Below, piece by piece: positions 8,998 to 16,736 of a DNA stretch of 64,000 nt. Origin of the DNA: an uncultured bacterium. Lineage in GTDB: Bacteria > Verrucomicrobiota > Lentisphaeria > Victivallales > UBA1829. The translations under genes and the position numbers were made by a program. Where the stretch lies: assembly GCA_902762495.1 (NCBI GenBank), contig CACWOL010000008.1, positions 1 through 64,000 on the forward strand. Direction: 5' to 3'. How positions within the stretch are numbered: the stretch's first letter is position 1; each line of letters begins with the position of its first letter. The notes below the pieces were generated by a model, which saw only the letters and a program-made list of their open reading frames with translations, ran no database searches and had not been told where the DNA came from.

Positions 8998-9783
8998 GTG
9001 AAATACTTCGACGTCCATTGCCATGTGTTCCCCGACAGCGTCGCCCCGAAGGTCGTCGCTTCCCTCGAATCGTACTATCACGAACCTTGGCGCAGGACCG
9101 GTACGGTCGCCGACCTGCACGAGTCCCTTGAAGACGCCCATATCGACAAGGCGGTATTCCTCGCCTCCGCCACGCGTCCCGACCAGGTGCAGAACCTCAA
9201 CAACTACCTCGCGTCTCTGCTCGGGCCGAAGGTCATCTGCCTCGGTTCGCTCCACCCGGACTACGCGGACCTCAAGGGCGAGCTCGCGCGCATGAAACAG
9301 ATCGGGCTCACCGGCCTGAAATTCCACCCCGATTTCCAGAAACTCTACATCGACGAACCGCGCATGATGCGTCTGTACGAGCTGATCCCGCCCGACATGC
9401 CGATCCTGTTCCACGTCGGCGACGCCAAGAGCGATTATTCCTCGCCGAAACGCCTTGCGAACATGATGGACCATTTCCCGCACCTCAAGAATATCATCGC
9501 GGCGCACATGGGCGGCTACAGCGTGTGGGACGAATCCTGGAAATACCTCGTCGGGCGCGAGGTTTGGTTCGACACCTCCAGCACCTTCTTCAAGCTGCCG
9601 CCGCACGAGGTCACGCGCATGATCCTGGCGCACGGCGTCGACCGCGTCCTCTGGGCGACCGACTATCCCGCGCTGTCCCACCGCGACGGCATCGCCGAGG
9701 CGCGCACGCTGGACCTGACGGAAGACCAGTTCGAGAAGATATTCTACAAGAACGCGGAACGCCTGTTCGGCGTGAAGCTCTGA
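8998..9783 (+). CDS. Metal-dependent amidohydrolase (TIM-barrel, amidohydrolase_2 type)
   Basis: A 261-residue predicted cytoplasmic hydrolase. It starts at GTG 8998 (GGAGAG about 6 bp upstream) with the metal-binding 'FDVHCHVFPD' at the N-terminus. Further conserved elements are 'GLKFHPDFQKLYID', 'PILFHVGD', 'NIIAAHMGGY' and the C-terminal 'RVLWATDYPALSHRD', whose Asp is the usual metal ligand. Substrate unknown; this family includes decarboxylases and lactone hydrolases as well as amidases. It lies 36 bp after tRNA-Glu with no clear promoter of its own, so it may be read from the tRNA promoter. The transporter pair follows 20 bp downstream. Confidence 0.85.
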   Translation: MKYFDVHCHVFPDSVAPKVVASLESYYHEPWRRTGTVADLHESLEDAHIDKAVFLASATRPDQVQNLNNYLASLLGPKVICLGSLHPDYADLKGELARMKQIGLTGLKFHPDFQKLYIDEPRMMRLYELIPPDMPILFHVGDAKSDYSSPKRLANMMDHFPHLKNIIAAHMGGYSVWDESWKYLVGREVWFDTSSTFFKLPPHEVTRMILAHGVDRVLWATDYPALSHRDGIAEARTLDLTEDQFEKIFYKNAERLFGVKL

Positions 9784-9803
9784 GGTAGGGGAGGGGGCAC
9801 GGC

Positions 9804-10451
9804 ATGGAGATACAGACGCTTTCCAGGGCCAGACGACTCCTGCTGCTCTACTGTTCGTTTTTCCGCATCACCGCGCTCGTGGTCGGCGGCGGCCTCGCCA
9901 TGCTGCCCGTCATTGAGGAGATATTCGTCAATAAACACAAACTCCTGACGCGCGAGGAGCTGCTGGATATGACCGCGCTCACGCAGACGGTCCCCGGCAT
10001 CATCGCGATCAATTCCGCCGTGTACATCGGCATGAAGATCGCCAGCGTGCCGGGCGCGATCGCCGCCGCCGCGGGAGCCGTCACGCCGCCCTTCACAGTC
10101 ATCCTCATCATCGCGTCGTTTTTCCCGCGACTGGACCCGAAAAACCGTTATCTGCTCGGCGTCTTCGCCGGGATCCGCGCCGCCGTGACCGGCATGATCC
10201 TCGTCACCGGTTGCCGGATGTTCCGCCGGACCGTGAGGACCCCGCTGGAAATCGCAGTGGTGCTGATCTTCTTCGTGCTCGCTATTATGAAGGTGAGCCC
10301 CGCGCTGCTGATCCTCGCCGCCGTGCCGTTCGGCTGGTGCTACGTTTGGTGGCAGACGCGCCGACTGGCGCAGGCGGAAGCGAACGCGGACGCTTCGAAA
10401 AACACGGAAACGACCTCGAATAATTCTGAAAACGGGGAAGGCGGCAAATGA
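9804..10451 (+). CDS. Chromate transporter family protein, first half of a two-gene CHR pair
   Basis: A 215-residue membrane protein with a short-chain CHR domain: 'ITALVVGGGLAMLPVIEEIF' at the N-terminus, then 'ALTQTVPGIIAINSAVYIG' and four to five further hydrophobic segments. The C-terminus is polar and Asn/Glu-rich. Single-domain CHR proteins are normally encoded as adjacent pairs, as here. The stop overlaps the next start by 4 bp (ATGA). The substrate is often assumed to be chromate, but in anaerobes the natural anion is uncertain. GGTAGGGGAGG precedes the start. Confidence 0.88.
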   Translation: MEIQTLSRARRLLLLYCSFFRITALVVGGGLAMLPVIEEIFVNKHKLLTREELLDMTALTQTVPGIIAINSAVYIGMKIASVPGAIAAAAGAVTPPFTVILIIASFFPRLDPKNRYLLGVFAGIRAAVTGMILVTGCRMFRRTVRTPLEIAVVLIFFVLAIMKVSPALLILAAVPFGWCYVWWQTRRLAQAEANADASKNTETTSNNSENGEGGK

Positions 10452-11056
10452 ACCACTGCATCGTCCTCTTCTTCCAGTTCTGCAAGTTCTCCGTGCTGTG
10501 TTTCGGCGGTGGATACATGCTGATCCCGCTGCTCACGGCGGAATACGTTGACAAGGAACAGGTCCTCACGATGAGCGAATTCGGCAACCTGTGCTCCGTG
10601 GCGCAAGTCACGCCGGGGCCGGTCGGACTGAACACCGCGACGTACGTCGGGTACGTGAACGAAGGTTTCTTTGGGGCGCTGGCGGCGTCGCTGGGGCTGA
10701 TCGTGCCGACGATCCTGATCGGATGCTCCGCGGCGGCAGGCATCAACCGCTGGAAGGACACGTTCCTCGTGAATGGCATGCTGAAGGGGACGCGTCTGGC
10801 GGCCGTGGCGCTCATCATGTTCGCCGTGACCATCTTCCTCGGGATGTCGGTCTTCACGCAGACGATCCCGTGGGAGGCGTTCGGCGCGCTGTTCAAGTTC
10901 GAACGCCCTGTTCTGCCCGAAGGTTTCCGCGTTTCCCCGGCGGGCATCCTGATCTGCGGCGTCACGGTCGTGCTGATGCTGAAAACGAAGCTGCCGACCA
11001 CGGCGCTCCTGCTCGGCGCGGCCGCCGCGGGTGCGATTCTGTCTGCCTGGTTTTAA
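10448..11056 (+). CDS. Chromate transporter family protein, second half of the CHR pair
   Basis: A 202-residue membrane protein homologous to the preceding gene, with the motif order 'FSVLCFGGGYMLIPLLTAEY', 'SVAQVTPGPVGLNTATYVGY' and 'LIVPTILIG'. The PGP motif and the paired arrangement are typical of short-chain CHR transporters, which probably act as heterodimers. Translationally coupled to the upstream gene through a 4-bp overlap. The transported anion cannot be read from the sequence. Confidence 0.88.
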   Translation: MNHCIVLFFQFCKFSVLCFGGGYMLIPLLTAEYVDKEQVLTMSEFGNLCSVAQVTPGPVGLNTATYVGYVNEGFFGALAASLGLIVPTILIGCSAAAGINRWKDTFLVNGMLKGTRLAAVALIMFAVTIFLGMSVFTQTIPWEAFGALFKFERPVLPEGFRVSPAGILICGVTVVLMLKTKLPTTALLLGAAAAGAILSAWF

Positions 11057-11119
11057 CGGCACGCCGCTGTCGGAACGCGGAAAATCGCAAAAAAGGCTGA
11101 AAGAAATGGGGAAAATGAT

Positions 11120-11148
11120 TTGAAAAAAGCGGGAAGAGGCTGTATATT
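11120..11148 (+). promoter_or_regulatory. Promoter for the rpsP-rnhB operon
   Basis: TTGAAA, 17 bp, TATATT with TG directly before the -10 box. About 100 nt of leader follow, containing a small hairpin GCGTC-GAAC-GACGC, before rpsP. Confidence 0.7.
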
Positions 11149-11256
11149 AATTGACTTTTATATCGCATTGAGTCACGCGCAGTGCGGTAAGCGAACAAAG
11201 CGTGAGCGTCGAACGACGCAGTCGAACCCACTGGTAAAGACAAAGGAAAAACCGTT

Positions 11257-11562
11257 ATGGTAAAGATCAGACTGAAACGAACTGGCGGAAAGAACTGGAT
11301 CAGCTTCCGTATCGTTGTCTGCGACATCCGTGCGCAGCGCGACGGCCGCATGCTGGAAGAACTTGGCTACTACGATCCCCGCCGCAGCGATGAAAAACTC
11401 GACGTCGCCCGCCTCGAATACTGGGTCGGCAACGGCGCGATCATGAGCGAGACCGTGAAGGACATCTACGACCGCGCGAAAGCCGGCAAGTCCAAGCAGT
11501 ACGGTCAGCCCGATCCCTACACGAAGAAGAAGACTTTCAAGAAGGGCGAGGAAAAGGCGTAA
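11257..11562 (+). CDS. rpsP: 30S ribosomal protein bS16
   Basis: A 101-residue small-subunit protein. 'MVKIRLKRTGGKNWISFRIV' followed by 'RDGRMLEELGYYDP' is diagnostic of bS16. The C-terminal tail is Lys-rich. It is first in the rpsP-khpA-trmD-rplS-rnhB operon and has the promoter at 11120-11148. Confidence 0.97.
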   Translation: MVKIRLKRTGGKNWISFRIVVCDIRAQRDGRMLEELGYYDPRRSDEKLDVARLEYWVGNGAIMSETVKDIYDRAKAGKSKQYGQPDPYTKKKTFKKGEEKA

Positions 11563-11598
11563 GTCCGACCTCCGCCCGTGCAACACGGGAGAACTGCC

Positions 11599-11967
11599 GT
11601 GTCTATTTTTGATATTTTCGGCAAACTGTTCGGCGGGAAGGAAGAGGTGGAAAACGCCCAGAGCTCCGCGCCGGCAGCCAGAACAACCGCTGATCCGTCT
11701 TCGCAGCAGAACCTCGAAGATTTCGTGCTGTACATCTCGAAGAAGCTCGTGGACTACCCCGACGAAGTGAAGGTCCGCACGGCTTCCGCAGAGAACGGCA
11801 GCGTGATCCAGATCACGTGCCGGCCGGGCGACCGGGGCAAGATCATCGGCAAAAGCGGTAAAACGATCATGGCGCTTCGCGCTCTCGTCTCCGGCGCAGC
11901 CGGACGCACGAAAGGCCGCGTGAGCGTCGAGGTCCTGGACGATGAGGTCGAGGCGGCAGGAGCCTGA
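11599..11967 (+). CDS. khpA: KH-domain RNA-binding protein (KhpA/YlqC type) with N-terminal extension
   Basis: A 122-residue protein. The last 75 residues form the KhpA core ('NLEDFVLYISKKLVDYPDEV', then the GxxG loop in 'RGKIIGKSGKTIMALRALV'). The first 40 or so residues are a polar, Ser/Ala-rich extension absent from typical 75-80 residue KhpA proteins. GTG 11599 was chosen because GGGAG sits 7 bp upstream; an in-frame GTG at 11578 would add seven residues but lacks a ribosome site. KhpA proteins bind RNA, usually with KhpB. It occupies its usual place after rpsP, but rimM, which normally follows, is missing. Confidence 0.9.
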   Translation: MSIFDIFGKLFGGKEEVENAQSSAPAARTTADPSSQQNLEDFVLYISKKLVDYPDEVKVRTASAENGSVIQITCRPGDRGKIIGKSGKTIMALRALVSGAAGRTKGRVSVEVLDDEVEAAGA

Positions 11968-11968
11968 C

Positions 11969-12652
11969 GTGGCGCTGCGAATCGACATCATCACACTGTT
12001 TCCCGAGATATTCTTCGGCCCGCTGGCGAGCAGCATCACCGGCCGGGCCATGCGGGAAAACAAGGTCGAGATCCGTGCGATCGACCTTCGCGATTTTACG
12101 CACGACCGGAGAAAGACCGTCGACGACAAACCGTTCGGCGGCGGCCCCGGGATGCTGATGAAAGTTGAACCGCTTTTCGAAGCGGTGAGTTCTTTGAAAC
12201 AGGACGGGACGAAGGTCATCCTGACCGGACCCGCGGGCGGCCGCTTCACGCAGAAGACGGCCCACGCGCTTTCCGGCGAACAGCACTTGATCTTCATCTG
12301 CGGACACTACGAAGGCGTCGATCAGCGCGTCCGCGACCTGCTGGTCGACATGGAGCTGTCCATCGGGGACTACATCCTCACGAACGGCAACCTGGCGGCC
12401 ATGGTCATGGTCGACGCGATCGTCCGGCTGCTGCCGGGCGTGCTCGGCGACGACGAATCCGCCGTGCAGGAGTCGTTCGAGAACGGCCTGCTCGAGTATC
12501 CGCAGTATACCCAGCCCGTCGAATTTCACGGCATGAGAGTCCCGGACGTGCTTCTGTCCGGGGATCATGCCAGAATCGGACAGTGGCGCCGTGCCGAATC
12601 CACGAACACGACGCTGCTTGTCCGTCCGGACCTGATCAACGACAAAAATTAA
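11969..12652 (+). CDS. trmD: tRNA (guanine-N1)-methyltransferase TrmD
   Basis: Methylates G37 of tRNAs that have G36, protecting the reading frame. The 227-residue protein has 'RIDIITLFPEIF', 'DDKPFGGGPGMLM', 'ICGHYEGVDQRV' and the trefoil-knot SAM site 'SIGDYILTNGNLAAMVMVDA', where many bacteria have TGGE or SGGE. GTG 11969 is preferred because GGCAGGAG lies 7 bp upstream; an ATG at 11942 would overlap khpA by 26 bp. Part of the rpsP operon. Confidence 0.96.
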   Translation: MALRIDIITLFPEIFFGPLASSITGRAMRENKVEIRAIDLRDFTHDRRKTVDDKPFGGGPGMLMKVEPLFEAVSSLKQDGTKVILTGPAGGRFTQKTAHALSGEQHLIFICGHYEGVDQRVRDLLVDMELSIGDYILTNGNLAAMVMVDAIVRLLPGVLGDDESAVQESFENGLLEYPQYTQPVEFHGMRVPDVLLSGDHARIGQWRRAESTNTTLLVRPDLINDKN

Positions 12653-12670
12653 CATATGGAGGTAACAACC

Positions 12671-13048
12671 ATGAGCATCATTGACAAGATCGAAAAGGCG
12701 CAGTGCAAGGCTTCTGTGCCCGACTTCAATATCGGGGACACCGTCAAGGTTTCCACCAAGATTATTGAAGGCACCACCGAACGCATCCAGAATTTCACCG
12801 GCGTCGTCATCGCCCGCAAGAATTCCGGCATCCGCGAAACGTTCACCGTCCGTCGCTTCCAGAACGGCTACGGCGTGGAACGCGTGTTCCCGATCCACAG
12901 CCCGCGCATCGACGCGATCACCGTGGAACGTCACGGCCATGTCCGCCGCGCGAAACTCTACTATCTGCGCGACAAGATCGGCAAAGCCGCCCGCGTCAAA
13001 GAGAAAAAGTACTTCGGACCCGCGGCGTCCGCCGAAGCCGCGAAATAA
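12671..13048 (+). CDS. rplS: 50S ribosomal protein bL19
   Basis: A 125-residue large-subunit protein. '[20 protein letters not shown]', '[20 protein letters not shown]' and '[13 protein letters not shown]' are classic bL19 motifs. ATG 12671 was chosen over ATG 12656 because GGAGGT is placed 7 bp before it. It lies between trmD and rnhB. Confidence 0.97.
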   Translation: MSIIDKIEKAQCKASVPDFNIGDTVKVSTKIIEGTTERIQNFTGVVIARKNSGIRETFTVRRFQNGYGVERVFPIHSPRIDAITVERHGHVRRAKLYYLRDKIGKAARVKEKKYFGPAASAEAAK

Positions 13049-13061
13049 TCCTGCTTTCCGC

Positions 13062-13724
13062 ATGGATTATCTTCCCGGTAATTCCGAACTCCTCGTCCAC
13101 GAACTCAAGTGGGACGGGGAGTTTTCTTTTATCGCCGGGGTCGACGAGGCCGGACGCGGCTGCTGCGCCGGACCGGTCTGCGCCGCCGCGGTCGTCTTTA
13201 CTGACAGGAGCCACATCCCCGCCGGAGTCAACGACTCCAAACAGCTCACGCACAAACAACGCATGGAGCTGCGCGAGGCGATCCTCGCCGAACCCTCCGC
13301 GCTCACGTCCGTCGCCATGGTCGACCAGGAAGAGATCGACCGCACGGACATCCTCCGCGCCACCTGGCTCGCGATGCGCCGCGCCGTCCTGGGGCTGCCG
13401 CGTCCCGCCGATTTCGTGCTCGTCGACGGCAATCCGGTGCAAGGATTGCCCGTCCCCTCGGAAAACGTCGTGAAGGGCGACGCGAAGTCCGCCAGCATCG
13501 CCGCCGCGAGCATCCTCGCCAAGACCTCCCGCGACCTGTTCATGATGGAGGCGGCGAAACAGTATCCCCAGTACAAATTCGAAGTCCACAAGGGCTACTG
13601 CACCAGACTCCACACGGACCTCATCCGCAAATACGGCCCGTGCCCGCTCCACCGCAAGACGTTCGAGCCTGTCCGCTCCATCCTGAATCCGCCCGACACC
13701 GTCCAGGGCGAATTCCAGTTCTGA
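13062..13724 (+). CDS. rnhB: Ribonuclease HII
   Basis: Cleaves the RNA strand of RNA-DNA hybrids and at single ribonucleotides in DNA. The 220-residue protein has the active-site start 'FIAGVDEAGRGCCAGPVCAA' (DEAGRG, Asp-Glu), 'VNDSKQLTHKQR', 'VDGNPV' and 'KGDAKSASIAAASILAK', with the last Asp in 'EVHKGYCTRLHTDLIRKYGP'. The C-terminus is 'QGEFQF', matching the C-terminus of the FEN exonuclease at 34898-35911, so it may be a sliding-clamp-binding tail. Last gene of the rpsP operon. Confidence 0.95.
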   Translation: MDYLPGNSELLVHELKWDGEFSFIAGVDEAGRGCCAGPVCAAAVVFTDRSHIPAGVNDSKQLTHKQRMELREAILAEPSALTSVAMVDQEEIDRTDILRATWLAMRRAVLGLPRPADFVLVDGNPVQGLPVPSENVVKGDAKSASIAAASILAKTSRDLFMMEAAKQYPQYKFEVHKGYCTRLHTDLIRKYGPCPLHRKTFEPVRSILNPPDTVQGEFQF

Positions 13725-13757
13725 GCCGATGGATCGCGCGGCAGGGCGGCGTGCCGC

Positions 13758-15416
13758 TCATTCCCGCATGCGCCGAGTGCCCGGAGGCGGCTTCGGGGTC
13801 AGTTGATCGATCCGTTCCTTGGTTTCCTGATCCAGGGAATTGAGAAAGTTCGGATAAGGGAAAGCGCCCGGGGAGATGGTTTCCAGGCTGTCCGGGAATG
13901 CAACGTGTTTCAAAGCGGCGCAATGTCCAAACGCTAAATCATCGATCTTCGTGATGCCCTCCGGGATCACGACCTCCACCATGCTTCGGCAGTGGGAGAA
14001 CATTTCCTTCGGGATCCTGTCCATTTTCGGCGAAAGCGAGGCGCGTTTCAGTTTTCTGCACTCGATGAACGCGCCATCCCCTACTTCCGTCACGTTCGGC
14101 GGGATCGCGATCTCCTCCAGCTCGAAGCAGGCGTAAAACGCCCTGTAGCCGATTTTTTTCAGGGAGTCCGGCAGTTTGATGCGCTTCAGCCCGGTGCAGA
14201 AGCAGAACGCGTTTTCGGAAATGATCTCCAGCCCCTCCGGCAGACGGATTTCCGTCAGGCCCTTGCAGCCGTAAAAAGCGCCGCGCCCGATGATCAACGT
14301 CCCCGGAGGAGCAATGCACGGCCCATCCGGCACGGAAACGCAGGAAATGAGCTCGGAACGGTCCTTCGAGTAAAGGATGCCGTCCTCAAGGAGGACCGTC
14401 GGGTGGTCGTCCGGCACCGTGAGGCGGCATCCGGTCCCGGAGAAAGCTCCGCCGCCGATGTACATGACCTGTTTGCCGAGCGTAACGGGCGGCAGGCTGC
14501 TGCAGCCCTGAAACGCGAGCGGACCGAAAGTGGTCAGGCTGTCCGGGAGATTGATCTCGGACAGGGCGGGGCAATCCTGAAATGCCGATTCCCCGATCGC
14601 ACGGATGCCCTCCGGGAGCGTGACTTTCTGCAGGGCGGTGCATCTTGTGAACACCCTATTGCCCAAGCCCGGTCCCGTTCCGGCGATCCCGGCGGGGAGC
14701 CGTATTTCCTTCAGGGCGGTGCAGTCGCTGAACGCTCCATCTTCGATCTTTTGCACCTTGTCGGAAATGTCCACATGACGCAGGGCTCTGTCATCCTGGA
14801 ACGCCGTTTTCCCGATCTCCCGAACGCTGTCCGGGATGCGGACGGAGGTCAGGTTCACGCAGATCGAGAATGCGCCGGGACCGATCGTCTCCACGCCGTC
14901 CCGGATGACGATCGCCCTCAGGCCGGGATTACTTGAGAACGCTCTGTTGCCGATCGTCTTCACGCTGCCCGGGATGACGATCTCCTCCAGTTTGTAGCAC
15001 GATGAGAATGCCATGACGCCGATCATCTTCACGCTGCCGGGGATACGGATGCTGCGAAGATTCTCGCAATGATAAAACGCCCGGTCTCTGATCTCCTCCA
15101 CGCCGTCCGGGATGACATAATGCCTGTAATCGAGATACGGTTTGATCCATTCGCAGTTCCATTTTTTGATGAATCCCGAACTGTAAAGGTATTCCCCCAG
15201 ACGCGAACGCTGACGGACCATGGACTTGTCGACGACCTTGGTCCCCGCCGGGATCCGGCAGACGTACATGTACTCCTTGAACGCGTGAAACAGCGCGATG
15301 GGCAGGATCACCAGCAGAAAGACCAGAATGAACGGCCTGATCCTGTCGATGAGCGAATCGCGCGGCGCGTCGTCCTCCGTCGGAGATTTTACCTGATTGT
15401 CCGCTTTGTTTTTCAT
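13758..15416 (-). CDS. BspA-type leucine-rich-repeat (LRR_5) membrane-anchored protein
   Basis: A 552-residue protein with a charged N-terminus, one membrane segment at about residues 28-46 ('FILVFLLVILPIALF'), and about 14 LRR_5 repeats of around 23 residues from about 98 to 525. The repeat pattern is I-P-x-[SG]-V-x-x-I-G-x-x-A-F-x-x-C-x-x-L, for example 'IPGSVKTIGNRAFSSNPGL'. Two repeats near residue 330 are interrupted by 'DDHPTVLLEDGILYSKDRS', the usual spacer motif of BspA-like proteins. Expected topology is N-in with the repeats outside. BspA-like repeats often mediate binding to host or microbial surfaces; the ligand is unknown. Convergent with rnhB and with its own promoter. Confidence 0.88.
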   Translation of the reverse strand: MKNKADNQVKSPTEDDAPRDSLIDRIRPFILVFLLVILPIALFHAFKEYMYVCRIPAGTKVVDKSMVRQRSRLGEYLYSSGFIKKWNCEWIKPYLDYRHYVIPDGVEEIRDRAFYHCENLRSIRIPGSVKMIGVMAFSSCYKLEEIVIPGSVKTIGNRAFSSNPGLRAIVIRDGVETIGPGAFSICVNLTSVRIPDSVREIGKTAFQDDRALRHVDISDKVQKIEDGAFSDCTALKEIRLPAGIAGTGPGLGNRVFTRCTALQKVTLPEGIRAIGESAFQDCPALSEINLPDSLTTFGPLAFQGCSSLPPVTLGKQVMYIGGGAFSGTGCRLTVPDDHPTVLLEDGILYSKDRSELISCVSVPDGPCIAPPGTLIIGRGAFYGCKGLTEIRLPEGLEIISENAFCFCTGLKRIKLPDSLKKIGYRAFYACFELEEIAIPPNVTEVGDGAFIECRKLKRASLSPKMDRIPKEMFSHCRSMVEVVIPEGITKIDDLAFGHCAALKHVAFPDSLETISPGAFPYPNFLNSLDQETKERIDQLTPKPPPGTRRMRE

Positions 15417-15459
15417 GATCGTGAAGCCTTTCCGATCTCTGGTTTCTGTTTGTAGTCAG

Positions 15460-15488
15460 AATATACTACACTTTTCCTAATTTTACAA
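15460..15488 (-). promoter_or_regulatory. Promoter for the LRR protein
   Basis: Minus strand TTGTAA, 17 bp, TATATT, about 45 bp upstream of the start codon. Confidence 0.6.
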
Positions 15489-15605
15489 GTCGGAAGCTGT
15501 ACATTTCCGGGATTTAAAAACAGTCGCGGCACGCATCACACATTGGCGATACGTGCCGTTTCTTTCGCGTCGACGGCGGGGAAAGCCCGCCGGACGTTCG
15601 ATTAA

Positions 15606-16406
15606 TTATGCGCGGCGGGTGCTGCCCCCGCTCAGGACGCCGCGTTTCGCGGAGCGCACGAATTCAACGAATTCCTTGACTTCCGGAATTTGCGGCAGGG
15701 TTGTTTCGATCTCTTCCAGCGCGTTCTTCATATTGAGGCCGCGGCGGAACGCGATGTCGTACATCTTGTGGATCGTGCGGATGTCCTCGCGGGAGAATCC
15801 GTTGCGCTCAAGCGCGACCTTGTTGAAGCTGCGGATGCCGCCGTTGCGGCCGTCGCCGATCATGAAGGGCGGGACGTCCATGGAGATGGCGGAACCGCCG
15901 GAGATCATGGCGAAGCGGCCCACGCGGACGAACTGGTGGATGCAGACGTTGCCGGAGATGAACGCGCGGTCGCCGATCTGGACATAGCCCGCGGCGAGGG
16001 CGCCGAGCGCCATGATGACGTGGTCGCCGATCACGGTGTTGTGCGCCATGTGGGCGTTGCCCATGAAGAAGCCGTGGCTTCCGACGACCGTTTCCGTGCC
16101 GGGATGCGCGCCGCGGTGAATGGACACGCCCTCGCGGATGATGTTGTCGTCGCCGATCCGGGTGAAGGAATCGCCCTGGGACGGGTCGTAGCTGATGTCG
16201 TTGGGCGCGCCGCCGAGCGAGGCGAACGGGAAAATGGTGTTGCCCGCGCCGATGGTGGTGTTTGAGTAGATGTGGCACTGCGCGATCAGGCGGGTATTCT
16301 CGCCGATCTTCACGTGGTCTTCGATGATGCAGTACGGGCCGACGAAAACGGAGTCGGCAAGCTCGACGTCGTTTCCGATGATGGCGGTCTGGTGAATCTG
16401 CGCCAT
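15606..16406 (-). CDS. lpxA: Acyl-ACP:UDP-N-acetylglucosamine O-acyltransferase LpxA
   Basis: First committed step of lipid A synthesis in the cytoplasm. The 266-residue protein is a left-handed beta helix of hexapeptide repeats ('VFVGPYCIIEDHVKIGENTR'). It has the LpxA-specific 'SLGGAPNDISYD' and the catalytic His in 'MGNAHMAHNTVIGDHVIM'. A helical C-terminus follows ('RSFNKVALERNGFSREDIR'). The length is normal. It lies 32 bp downstream of the small basic-protein gene and probably shares its promoter at 16600-16627. Confidence 0.97.
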   Translation of the reverse strand: MAQIHQTAIIGNDVELADSVFVGPYCIIEDHVKIGENTRLIAQCHIYSNTTIGAGNTIFPFASLGGAPNDISYDPSQGDSFTRIGDDNIIREGVSIHRGAHPGTETVVGSHGFFMGNAHMAHNTVIGDHVIMALGALAAGYVQIGDRAFISGNVCIHQFVRVGRFAMISGGSAISMDVPPFMIGDGRNGGIRSFNKVALERNGFSREDIRTIHKMYDIAFRRGLNMKNALEEIETTLPQIPEVKEFVEFVRSAKRGVLSGGSTRRA

Positions 16407-16438
16407 ATCAGGTCATCCGGTTGGAAATTGAACTCGGA

Positions 16439-16546
16439 TTATTTCTTCTTGGCGGCCTTGATCGCCTCTTTCACGCGGAGTTTGACGCGCTTGAGGTACT
16501 GTTTGCGGCGGGCCTGTTTCTCGTGCTTGTTATACTGTCTTCCCAT
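16439..16546 (-). CDS. Very small basic protein (35 residues), unknown, upstream of lpxA
   Basis: This short open frame begins 'MGRQYNKHEKQARRKQYLKR' and ends in 'AIKAAKKK', so nearly half of its residues are Lys or Arg and it should be helical. GGAGAACCACA precedes the ATG, and a well-formed promoter (16600-16627) points at it, so expression is likely. Short basic proteins with a similar 'GRQ.NK...' start occur, as far as I recall, in other Verrucomicrobia-type genomes. By composition it could be ribosome- or RNA-associated. No function can be assigned. Probably co-transcribed with lpxA. Confidence 0.7.
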   Translation of the reverse strand: MGRQYNKHEKQARRKQYLKRVKLRVKEAIKAAKKK

Positions 16547-16599
16547 TGTGGTTCTCCATAATTGTTGGATTTGGTTCGTGTACAAAAATATATCCATAA

Positions 16600-16627
16600 A
16601 AGATAGCACATTTCACGGTTTTTTCAA
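16600..16627 (-). promoter_or_regulatory. Promoter for the small basic protein and lpxA
   Basis: Minus strand TTGAAA, 16 bp, TATCTT with extended TGC before the -10 box. It ends about 55 bp upstream of the 35-residue ORF. Confidence 0.65.
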
Positions 16628-16677
16628 ATGCGATTCCGAAAAAACACGCCAAAAACACGGTTTTTTCGCTTCCGCTC

Positions 16678-16706
16678 TTGAATTCCGCGCCGTCATGCTC
16701 TATCTT
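16678..16706 (+). promoter_or_regulatory. Promoter for the methyltransferase
   Basis: TTGAAT, 17 bp, TATCTT, with the -10 box about 30 bp before the first possible ATG. The leader is therefore very short. Confidence 0.6.
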
Positions 16707-16736
16707 ATTTGTTCTCCGAACTCATTTTCAACCGAC

